Source: Acanthacorydalis orientalis (Eukaryota > Arthropoda > Insecta > Megaloptera > Corydalidae). From it: DNA of 64,000 nucleotides. Positions 51,893 through 61,770 of the stretch are shown here, in pieces (positions within the stretch are counted from its first letter, which is position 1; the number at the start of each line of letters is the position of its first letter). Position numbers and translations under genes: made by a program. The stretch covers positions 23,112,346-23,176,345 of the forward strand of contig CM068323.1 in assembly GCA_034766995.1 (NCBI GenBank). Reading direction: 5' to 3'. The notes under the pieces were generated by a model, which was not told where the DNA came from, made no database searches, and worked only from the letters and a program-made list of their open reading frames with translations.

Positions 51893-51999
51893 GAATGATT
51901 GGTGTTGCCAAAAACTGGCCCTTTTATACAGATCCAGGTAGCCGCGAGAGGGTTGAAAAGGGTTGCGGTAACGGTACCTCGTTAACGGGAATTTAACGG
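51893..51999 (-). promoter_or_regulatory. F-box gene core promoter: TATA, initiator and three TAACGG motifs
   Basis: On the minus strand TATAAAAG (51928-51921) is followed, with 32 bp spacing, by TCATTC (51898-51893), an exact arthropod TCAKTY initiator; the predicted start is A at 51896. Plus-strand TAACGG occurs at 51969-51974, 51983-51988 and 51994-51999, 40-70 bp upstream of the TATA box; this hexamer matches the Myb YAACGG site. The predicted 5' UTR to the first ATG is about 45 nt. Confidence 0.65.
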
Positions 52000-54379
52000 T
52001 CTTTCGTTCGTTTGACATATGTCTGATTTTAATAAACATAATGTTTCTTTCCAATTATAAAATTAAAATATATATTCAGTATATGTTTTAATTCAAAATT
52101 GTAAAAAAAGAATGCTGCTAATATGTTTCAAGATTGCTCATATTTATATTTCTATGAATTAACTGATTATATATGATAAAATTATACAAATTAATATTCA
52201 TATATTAATTAAAGGTTGTTGTTTTTTTTAAATATATTTATGAATTTTGTGAATTGAACACTTCAATTAATTAATTAATTTTTCAATTTATATATCATTC
52301 AATCACTTGTTTTTGTTAAAAATATGTACACATTTAATAAATGTTAATTATTTATTTATAGATAAATAATTGCTTTTGCATTTAGAATACACTTGACTAC
52401 TATTTATTTAAATCAAAATATATTTTTTAAATACAGACTTGATTTGATATCTTGACTTAATAAACACATAATGAATTAATGAGTTTTGATATTGAATTCT
52501 ATATCATTTCATTTCTTTTGCATTATGTATTGAATAAATGTCTGTACCATAACTATTTATACTTTATCTTTTTTCTAAATAATCAAGATTTAATAATTTA
52601 AAATATATAAAAGATTTAAGGATTAAATAATTAATTTAACTTTATAGACATATTTGCACATGTTAAAAAATTAAGGTCTGGACGATTTGAAAATGAATAC
52701 GATCAGACTTATCAGCTTTAATAAACTTTATTAATACAAACAACAGTTATTAATTTTATTCTTTATCATAGAATGATGATTTATTTAATCAGAATAATGA
52801 CCAATAACATTAAGTATCATATATTTGTCAGTTATTTTTAAAATGAGATTTAAAGAAAAAATATGTTTGTAATTTCATTTCTTACAAATTTATTTATTTG
52901 TCATACTTCTTATTTATTAATAATATATTTTGAGGTATGTATATATATATATATATATACATATAAATTTAAAAATATATGAAAAAAACTATCAGCTTTA
53001 ATACAAATCTAATGGAAGTTCATTCGGTCTAATAAGACAAATTTATCAAATAATGCTTATCTGACCTATATAAATGTTAAATTGAAAATAATATTCTTCT
53101 ATGATGACCCAAAATTTATTTAATTTTATGATTTTCAAACCAAAGAATTACATTTTTAGTACCACATCTTATTAAATTATAATTAAAGTAAAATGGCATC
53201 CCATTTGTTTCATTTCTTTTTTAACTTTTACAAATATAACTTATGAAAATCTTTTATAAAAAAAATATACTTCTTATATTTCAACTATATAAACTATATC
53301 AAAGTCTATTCAGCTTTAATAAATTACAATACGTATCAGCTTTAATAAATTTTATTCATAAAGACAACAAATATTTATTTTAAAAATTTGACAACATTGA
53401 CATGTTGATTGTATAAATGAATTTATAAATTTTATATGTACGAAAAGAACTTTCATTTATTAAGAGAAAAATCTTTTAATTATTAAAACTATCTATTAGT
53501 CATCTACAGAAACATCACTGAAATGTAAAGAATATGTACTTTATATTTTTATTATTCCTATATTACAATATTCATTTGCACATTTTTGAATCTTAAACAA
53601 TTTTTTTAAAAATTATAAACGTGTTTTAGGAATTCAGTAATAAGTGAAATAGATTTTAAAGTTTAAAACAACAAAACAAACTGTTCGTTTATTAGATATG
53701 TTTATACATTTGAAACACACACAATATAGTTTTGTTTATTAAAAAAACTTTTATTTATCGAAAAAAACTTGTTAAATACATTTTATTTAAATAGAATTAA
53801 AAAAAAGTGTCTTATATATGATACATGTCATTAATGTTTATACAGTATTTTAGAACAATATTTTTTTATTTGATTTTACATTAAATTAAAGTAGATAAAC
53901 CATTTTTTAATTAACAATAAATATTTTTTTTAATTGAAACACTGTATCGACCTTGACATTTTAATTTTTTTCACACATTTATTTATTAAAACTTACTTTC
54001 GTATACGTCACATATAAAGCTTAAACATTTTACAACATAAAAACACACCACATGTTTCAAACTTTTTAACATTGATAAATTACACTACATTGATAATTGC
54101 TGTGTAATAAAAATGGAATAAAATTTTTATTAGATTAATAAATATATTAGATTAACTTACAATTTGACAAGAAAACCCTACATTTTAGGTTAAAGGGTTT
54201 GATATAAAATGGCTGCGTTCAAGTAATCAGAAACTATACAATTCGTAACAAATAGCTAGTTTCACATCGTTGGTTGAAATTTACTAAATAAACATGGGTT
54301 TGATGATGTCTAGAGAAAACCATTGGAATCACATGCGAAACTGTATAATTTTCAAAGAAACATCTGAATTTCGAAAAAG

Positions 54380-54515
54380 ATTGCTATTATTAATGACATC
54401 ATTATCTAAATGTGCACCAGATACGATTGATAACGATCAATAATTAATTATTCAACATTTTTAATCAGAAATTGTTTGTGTTATGTGAAAAAGTCATGTG
54501 TGAAAGTGAATTTCG
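54380..54515 (+). repeat. Dispersed repeat family B, copy
   Basis: AATGACATCATTATCTAAAT, GTGCACCAGATACGATTG, AATTAATTATTCAACATTTT and GTGTGAAAGTGAATTT match in order with diverged sequence. Confidence 0.45.
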
Positions 54516-54851
54516 CGACAATATATTGCTAGAAATATATTTAATGAACATCTTAAACACTATTTAAAAATATCATTGATGATGAACTTTTTGTTAATAG
54601 TATTAAATCAAAAAAAATAATTCTGTGCGACTTTCAATAAAGTCATTAACGTAATAATATTGAAAGTTGAGTGTAAACTGTTATACATTAAAATTTTATA
54701 TGTCAATGAACATAACTAATTGACTTATTCATTAAAATATGTGCAAGTCATTCGATATTCTTGTTTGTCAAAGTTGTTTTCTTACTTAACATTACTACTA
54801 TGTACTTGTAAAATATTTTATAATACTGCAATACGAAGTTAATTGTTTTAG

Positions 54852-54854
<3 letters not shown>

Positions 54855-54899
<45 letters not shown>

Positions 54900-54915
54900 A
54901 ATGTATGTATATATA

Positions 54916-54957
<42 letters not shown>
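54855..54957. repeat. Double (TA)n microsatellite
   Basis: Two TA runs of about 43 and 48 bases separated by CTAATGTATG. Translated, it yields the Tyr-Ile repeat that makes a false ORF. Confidence 0.95.
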
Positions 54958-54960
<3 letters not shown>

Positions 54961-55629
54961 GTATATTGTCCTGGTGGCATTTATATATAAATATTATTAT
55001 CAGAAAAAAATGAGTAAATTCAAGATTGCATGCACAAAATATTCATTTAAGACAGAAAAGAAGATTTGGTTTCCAAATAAATATTAAATTTCTGTATTTC
55101 TCATCAGTAAAAAAGGTTTTTCTTCTATAATAACACTGTATTTTATGAACATAAACATTTCCAGGATACTTTATTTACCTACCATGTATGTATCAAATAA
55201 ATTTTCAACAAATTTATGTTAAATATAAAAATAAAATATCAATAAAAATTTTATCATTCGTAATTATATATTGAGTTGATATTATTATTGATGCAAACAT
55301 CTATATTGAAAAAATACATATATAATTAGGTTTGAAAGAAAACGAAAATAAATAATAAATGATTAAATATTTATTAATGTAACAGGTTGAAATATAAAAT
55401 GTTATATGGATACCATAAAATCAGTACATTGCAATCAACAAGTAAATCCGAGTTCGAAAAGTATTACACAATAATAATACATTTATAGTGTAATATAAAT
55501 TGTATTGCTACATCTTTGATTTTTTAATAAAGTCGAATTGTATGAAATAAAATTGGATTTTTCTTCATAGTTAAGATGAAAAATACAAATCGATTTCAAA
55601 CTCAGAGTGAACTTATTTGTTTAATAAAA

Positions 55630-56290
55630 TTAATAATGATGGGCATTGTGGTGTACTGGTGCAGATGAGAAACTGATATGAGAGGTAGCATGACCGTGTC
55701 CAGAATGGATTGGAGCAGCAGCGAGTGGTGCAGAATAAGAATGAATTGGTGCTGCAGCGAGTGGTGCAGAATAAGAATGAATTGGTGCTGCGATTGCTTT
55801 AACAGCTACAGGTGCAGCATGATGCGAAAGAGCAGAGTGTTGAGAGAAGCTTACAGCTGGTGCATGATGAGAACCATGAGAGAGTAATGGAGCGTGGTGA
55901 ATGGGAGCAGCGATGACTTTGTGAGCAACTGGTGCGACGACTTTATGAGCAACGTGTTGGGGGTGTGAAGCGTGTCCTTTGCGTTCGACTACAGCGTTGA
56001 AACCGTTGTGTTTGTCAGCTGTGTAGTGTACGATACGGGTTGTGCCGTCAGCTTCCAACAAGCTGTAATATCCTTCAACTTTGTCTCCGTTACGAGATTC
56101 GTGTTGTTCCTTGATATCGTGGGTATGTGGATCGTGGACAGAGTAAGCGAATTGGTAGTGAGCTGGTACGTGGTGGTCGGCAACGGCTACTTTAAGGACA
56201 GGTGCAGAATGATGATAGACTGGTGCAGCGTGGTGATATCCTCCATGATATTGCGCACTGGCTACAGCCATCAAGGCAGCGAGAGCAAGA
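55630..56290 (-). CDS. RR-2 cuticular protein, exon 2 (main exon)
   Basis: Encodes a secreted chitin-binding structural cuticle protein of the CPR family, RR-2 class (hard cuticle; family knowledge). The frame begins [17 protein letters not shown], a signal peptide core with predicted cleavage after ASA. The Rebers-Riddiford domain (about residues 49-107 of a 223-residue product) has [20 protein letters not shown], then [20 protein letters not shown] and HNGFNAVV, matching the RR-2 consensus. The C-terminal third is low-complexity Ala/His/Pro/Ser with AAPVxHK and [12 protein letters not shown] repeats; the latter is an exact 36-bp DNA duplication. The stop is at 55630-55632. The acceptor TGCTATTTCTAG ends at 56291. 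As written, the exon enters with one base before the TTC codon, which does not match phase-0 exon 1 (see findings). Confidence 0.9.
55718..55789 (-). repeat. Exact 36-bp tandem duplication in the cuticle gene
   Basis: Two identical 36-bp units encode two copies of the 12-residue [12 protein letters not shown] motif, with a third partial, diverged unit on the plus-strand left side. Lack of silent differences indicates a recent duplication or gene conversion. Confidence 0.9.
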
Positions 56291-57724
56291 AGCTAGAAAT
56301 AGCACACAAATAATTATATATGAAAAAATAATATGTACTCGATAAAAAATATTATCTTATAGATTGAGTAGAAAATAACACAAAATAATATTTAAAAACG
56401 AATCACTATTATTTCGACCTTTTGAAAAACTAGGGAACTCATTTTTAATAATTCAAATATTATTTTACATTTTTTATACAACTAAAATGTAATTATTTGT
56501 TTTAATATCTCTTATTTCATTGGTATACTATTTACTGGTCCTAGTCACGTTGAAATCACTCATCTAATAGAGTTTTACTATTATCAGTTTTATCTCCTGT
56601 ACTGTCTTCTGGTACCATGCTCCATGCTACAAACTATATAGAAAACAATTGTAATAAAATAAAACAAGAGTAATTTAACAAGACTGAGACTAACAGGCCA
56701 GTTTTAAACAATCATTTCTGCTTTACTTCTTGTATAAACGTGATTCATGGTAATTTATTTTTAATTTTAAGGTGTACTTTAGATTTTTTCAAAAAGCAAT
56801 TCAAACTTGAAACTGTTGAATACAAGTACAACTTGTTAAAACTATCAAGTATTTTTTTAGGATGACGTAGGTTGAAATCACTAATAAAAAAATGCAAGAA
56901 TGTTTTACAGAATTAAAATGAAATAATTATTTTAAAATCATCTGAGAGAGTGGTGATATATTTAATCATTTTGTTAGTAGTTATCTGTAGTTCATTTAAT
57001 GGCTATGATTAATAAACATTAATCATTATTCATTGTTGCTCACAATAATTTATCATCATGACGACAAATTGTTTAAATCATCAAATCACGTGATAAATGG
57101 CAATAAAAAAATATTCTATATCCAACAATTGTTTGCACAAAATAATATTTTACATAAAACAAAAATTATGAGTATTTATTGCTAAATATTTCTTTGTAAA
57201 CATTTTTTTCTCTTATGCTTTGTGTTTCATTTTTACATATTGAAAATGTATAGTAGGTAAAACAAATTATATTTTTTTAATTTATTTAAATAAATCAGTT
57301 TTGAAAATAAAATTGGATAAGTTTTTATATCTTTCTAATTCGTAAATTTATTTTTTTTGGCATGTGCGTGGGTGTGTTTGTGAATCTGAATGTATTGAAT
57401 ACCAAAAAAATTATTATCAGAAAAATGAAGTATCTTATATATATTCATTTATATTTTTATCAGAAAAAAATAATTAAAATGTATTAATCAAATTGTACTA
57501 TTGTTATTTTGATTAATTAAATATAAACAATAAAATATTTATATATTATGTACTTTTGTAGAATGATAATTAACATTTGTGTTAATCTTTTTTGTTTTGT
57601 AAATATTTGATTTAACCATACTTGACATTATTTATTTATTAAAAGAATATTTTGTTTAAAATAAAAAAACAAGTTGATTTTTAAATGAAATTATTTAAAT
57701 TCGATCGTGTATAAACGTTCATAC
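56291..57724 (-). other. Cuticle gene intron 1
   Basis: A 1.43-kb intron between the MVFK exon and the main exon, GTATGA donor and TTTCTAG acceptor. It contains a degenerate segment resembling the dispersed hairpin repeats near 56545-56635 (ACTGTCTTCTGGTACCATGC) and an inverted partial copy of family B near 57010-57065. No additional exon is recognisable. Confidence 0.6.
57010..57068 (-). repeat. Dispersed repeat family B, inverted partial copy in the cuticle gene intron
   Basis: On the minus strand: CGTCATGATGATAAATTATT and GTGAGCAACAATGAATAATG. Short and diverged. Confidence 0.3.
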
Positions 57725-57736
57725 CTTGAATACCAT
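57725..57736 (-). CDS. RR-2 cuticular protein, exon 1 (MVFK)
   Basis: A 12-nt coding part, MVFK, ending at AAG|GTATGA. Tiny first exons encoding four signal-peptide residues followed by an intron are usual in insect CPR genes. It lies 64 nt downstream of a predicted transcription start. MVFK plus [12 protein letters not shown] would form a normal signal peptide, but joining to the acceptor at 56291 is off by one base. Confidence 0.7.
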
Positions 57737-57796
57737 TTTAAACGATATCTTGTAGAAAATTAAAGCTTTAAAAAAAAACACCAAACAACGAAAACG

Positions 57797-57833
57797 AACT
57801 GATACAGTTTGATAATCCAGCGGAATTTATATA
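57797..57833 (-). promoter_or_regulatory. Cuticle gene core promoter (TATA and initiator)
   Basis: Minus-strand TATATAAA (57833-57826) followed 33 bp downstream by TCAGTT (57802-57797), an exact arthropod initiator, with predicted start A at 57800 and a 64-nt 5' UTR. The TATA-Inr pairing at canonical distance is typical of strongly and stage-specifically expressed cuticle genes. Confidence 0.75.
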
Positions 57834-57839
57834 CTGGTT

Positions 57840-58050
57840 CTTTTTGATGGGGGATAAAGTACCTCTCTGATAATAATTCGGATTGTTCAATTGCATTGAT
57901 ACACACGTACACCTTTCACCGTACATACTTTCGTGAAACAGGTGTCAATATTTTTTTCGTATGCGATTTAACTTCACGTGGATGCTGATTCTAATTATGT
58001 GTTTTTACGTAACGAGACCTGAACGATACTTGTATTGCTCGATTATCTCG
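57840..58050 (-). promoter_or_regulatory. Upstream regulatory region of the cuticle gene
   Basis: The 200 bp above the TATA box are less AT-rich than the rest of the flank. They contain a CACGTG E-box (in TTCACGTGGA near 57975), a CAGGTG word, GATAA words near 57850 and 57870, and paired CGTACA words flanking CTTTCAC. Likely proximal control region; specific factors are inference. Confidence 0.4.
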
Positions 58051-59907
58051 AGGCTTTCCATATTTCTAATTCAATGAATGCATGTGTGATAGTTTATGCT
58101 CCATATAACACATTTATTTATTAATTAGATTATTAACGACAGTGCCATGGATGACTGATGAAATATTGAATGCCGTCTAAGTATCGTTTCGTAAAATTGT
58201 CTTAAGTGAATATGCTTTATTGATACAACAATAACGCTGGAGCTTAATTAGTTAGTTTTTGTATTCGTTAATATTTCTTTTGGTTGTGAAAATTTCATCT
58301 CTCTCTTTGTGTATATATATATAGTAAAAATACATAAATAATTAACATACATGAGATATGTGGTAAAGATGTTATTTTTGTTAATTTCGATGCAATCAAG
58401 TTTAATAATGTGTAGTAATTTGATAGATTTTTTGGTAACTGGAAAAATATGGACTGTATATAAATTGAGATATCAGTAATACTGTATTACAAACGACAGT
58501 TACAATCTGGAAATGATTTTATCGTATATATACATAAAATATAGTATAAATATATATAAATAAAATATGGTACAAGTTAGTCGTTCAAATTCCATGGATT
58601 CGATCCTTAAATTGCAACAGTTTTGACTGCATATTACATCCATATGACTGGATATATATCCATTCTAATATGTAATATATATGTATGTATGTACATAATA
58701 AATCTACCAAAATAAAAATAAATTCTTGAATTTTATTAGTCTACTTTTATACAATAGTATTTTCCTATGTCACACATTTTTTAAATGTAATGTTATTGTC
58801 TCGTGAAGTTTCAATACAACGCCGTTATAATGTTGTAGTTAATATTTAAAAACGGAATATATATATATATATATGTCTGTGTATGATAATGAATAACAAT
58901 ATAACATTCATTTCAACAAGAAACGCATCAAAATTCTACTATTCATACTATCAAAGTCAGTAGAGCAGTTGTAGTAATTTAAAGATCAAAACCAAGGACA
59001 AAACGTGTACATTATTGCAAATGAAGATAAAATTGCACGGCGAACAACTTTGTAAGTTATAGAGCAGGTAGTGCAAACTACCAGAAACTACTGTGAACGT
59101 TTCGTAACACTATAACATGTTTCCAATCATATGTAGTGAAATTAATTAGATATTCATTTCATGATCTGTATAGACACATATTTATTATTTAATAGATCAT
59201 CGATCAGAAATATACATATCCTATATGAAAGATTTCTTCTTTGAATCACATAATGTTTTATATAAGAATTATGTATTGATTTTGAATATGAATATGTTTT
59301 TTTATAGCTCGTGATGTTTTATAATTTTAAAGTAAATGTTTCAATATGATCGCAGATACTTGAAATGTAATTTGGTAAATATAAACAAACAATTCGTTTC
59401 GGTTGCAGGTTCAATTAACTTGAACAAATTCATTAAAATTCAAATACACATGTTATTAAAATACTAATTGAAGAAAGCGTTACTTACAATAGATGTTATA
59501 TAAAATATCAATTCTAAGTGTACAAGGTCAGTTATTTTTAATATTAGGTAAACCATTCTTTCAATATTTTTATGTTTAATTCTTAGAATGGGTGTCGACA
59601 ACATTTTTATCATTAAGAATAATCCGTTTCGTAATTAGGAAAAGATTTTTGAAATTTCGATACGAACTTGCAACATACACTTTTTTGGTCTCTATTAAGG
59701 TATTAGATTATTTTCATATATCATTTAATATTCATTTTGAAATATGTTGGCAATAAATCATAGACATGTTTAGAATGTAAAGGAATTTAAGTAACAAAAC
59801 ATTAATATCTTTTTTAATTTATATCTTAATTTATTATAACGTTTATATCAAAATATTCATATTTTAACTAATATCTATATGTTATTTTACTTTCATAAAT
59901 GAGTTTT

Positions 59908-59995
59908 TAAGGATAATGGCATTACTATCATTCTCAGAACACACACAAACAATTAATAATAACTTATTGAACATTTTCTTAACAAAATTTAAATT
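59908..59995 (+). repeat. Dispersed repeat family B, copy
   Basis: AAGGATAATGGCATTACTAT, ACACACAAACAATTAATAAT and AACTTATTGAACATTTTCTT match the family order. Confidence 0.45.
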
Positions 59996-60195
59996 AATTG
60001 ATCGAATAAAATGTAAATAAATGTTAAAATTGATATTACTGTAGACCTTGATTGACATATTTCATTTATATTACGTTTAATTTAATTAAATCGCAGCTGC
60101 GTTTCAGGTAATCTTCAGTCATACAACTTTCACTACACTATTTATTGTTGTACGCACTGTTTGGAAACACACTTAAAAATTCATGGTTATTACCA

Positions 60196-60220
60196 AGACT
60201 TGTATATAATATACAAGTCT
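60196..60220. repeat. Perfect 25-bp palindrome
   Basis: Arms AGACTTGTATAT and ATATACAAGTCT are exactly complementary around a single central A. It is 2.4 kb upstream of the cuticle gene start and differs from the plain (TA)n tracts by its non-TA outer seven bases. Confidence 0.85.
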
Positions 60221-61034
60221 GCACACCTGTTATTACTGTTATGCAAAAAAATGGATAAGGAATGTACATTTGGTATTGAGTTATTCTGAAATGTATTCGA
60301 GTTACTTACTTGTTTCTCATAAAGTATATTTGTGAAATTAAAGACCATGTACGCATAAATGACAGGACAGATTTATGTTTGTCTTTTCTTAATGAAATGT
60401 TATTGTATCGAGTTTAAAATGAATTTGCTCACAGTGTAACATATATGGAATGGAGATAAAACTTTTGTATTTATTTTTAGTATTTTTCAATTGAATAAAT
60501 TTCAAGTACTAAAGGTCTGTTTTTATACTAGTGATTAAGTGTATTGTCCTAGTGGTATCACTCTTGACGAATGATTATACTATTTATCTGTATCGACTAG
60601 TTTTATTTCTTGATCCTCCTCTATACTCAGATGGCTTCTTGATACGATTTTTTTTTATAAGTGATTTTTGAAGTCTATGCAGTTTTTGTCTACTTTATGG
60701 CGTTCTAGAAACCGTACAGATATATAATTAAAAACACCCTGATCCATTTACAATACTTCAGATGACAGTACACTGAATTTTTAAAATTTTCAGTAAACGC
60801 ATGAAAAGTAACAAATAAAAAGATATAATCTTGCACTGAAATTTAAATATATGCACGTTAATAATTGTTCCTAGAAATAAAATAAGTTCTAGTACATTAA
60901 TATTTTGATTATAAAAAAAAGAAGTTAACAACAAAATTTATTTTTTCATTTTTTATCAGTGTACAGAATTGTATACTTGTATTTAGTATAAACGAGTCTA
61001 ACATTAATATTTATTCGGTTAAGCCGACAATGTT

Positions 61035-61037
<3 letters not shown>

Positions 61038-61094
<57 letters not shown>
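61038..61094. repeat. (TA)n microsatellite
   Basis: Uninterrupted TA run of about 57 bases. Shorter TA tracts not listed singly include those at 2063, 9055, 12715, 13926, 15357, 16140, 21822, 23019, 31851, 33271, 34076, 41426 and 52938. Confidence 0.95.
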
Positions 61095-61096
<2 letters not shown>

Positions 61097-61611
61097 AATA
61101 AACGATACAAATTTTCAATTAACATTTCCTTGAAGCGAAATATAAAACTATGCTCATGTAAAATAAAACAAACAAATAATAATCGTTTGCTATACTAGAA
61201 AACGAACCACATTTCAATATAACCTTAAGCAATGCCAAAATAAACGATAAAATGCAATTAAGAATAATAATCATTTATTAAATTATTTAAATAGTTGAAT
61301 ATTTATATTATATATATATAATATGAAGATATAACCAAATTTTGTAAGTATATAATTCAAACCTGATCCTTTATGCCGGTCTTTAATTTTGATCAGATTT
61401 TAAAATGACTTATTATAATCACTTGTTCGTAATAAATGAATGTTCTGATTATTTTTTATACTTTTGGAATAGCTGTGTTAAAGGAGGAAGACTATCAGGA
61501 CAGTGCTTTAACATGTTTACAGATATAAAAACACAATTATAATTTTAAATCGTTTTGTGTAACTATAATTGTTTTTAAACTTATAATCTCGTTGATGGGT
61601 TGTCCTGATAA

Positions 61612-61770
61612 TGTTTGTTTTTCGAATCATCTGAGTATCTGTTCACTACTTATACTGTCTTCAGGTAGATATTAAAGAGTAGTCTCTTTTATTAAAGACA
61701 GACTCTAATATATACTTCAGGACTAGTAGCGAAGAATAGACATTAAGATGATTTAAAAAGATGAAGACCA
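61612..61770. repeat. Dispersed hairpin repeat (family A), copy 3
   Basis: Left arm AATCATCTGAGTATCTGTTC and TACTGTCTTCAGG is complementary to the right arm, which read inward is AAATCATCTTAATGTCTATTC and TAGTCCTGAAG. Its position at 61.6 kb is far from the other copies. Confidence 0.6.

Larger units (their letters stand above)
51930..55629. other. AT-rich spacer between F-box gene and cuticle gene
   Basis: Beyond the F-box promoter no gene is recognisable. The spacer contains repeated CAGCTTTAATA words between 52,711 and 53,350, (TA)n at 52938-52960 and 54855-54957, and one copy of the dispersed repeat called family B here (54380-54510). Confidence 0.6.

Noticed and set aside
55678..56313. 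Plus-strand frames of 69 and 113 codons and a minus frame of 64 codons over the cuticle gene
   Set aside because: Shadows caused by the repetitive Ala/His codon composition of the RR-2 exon.
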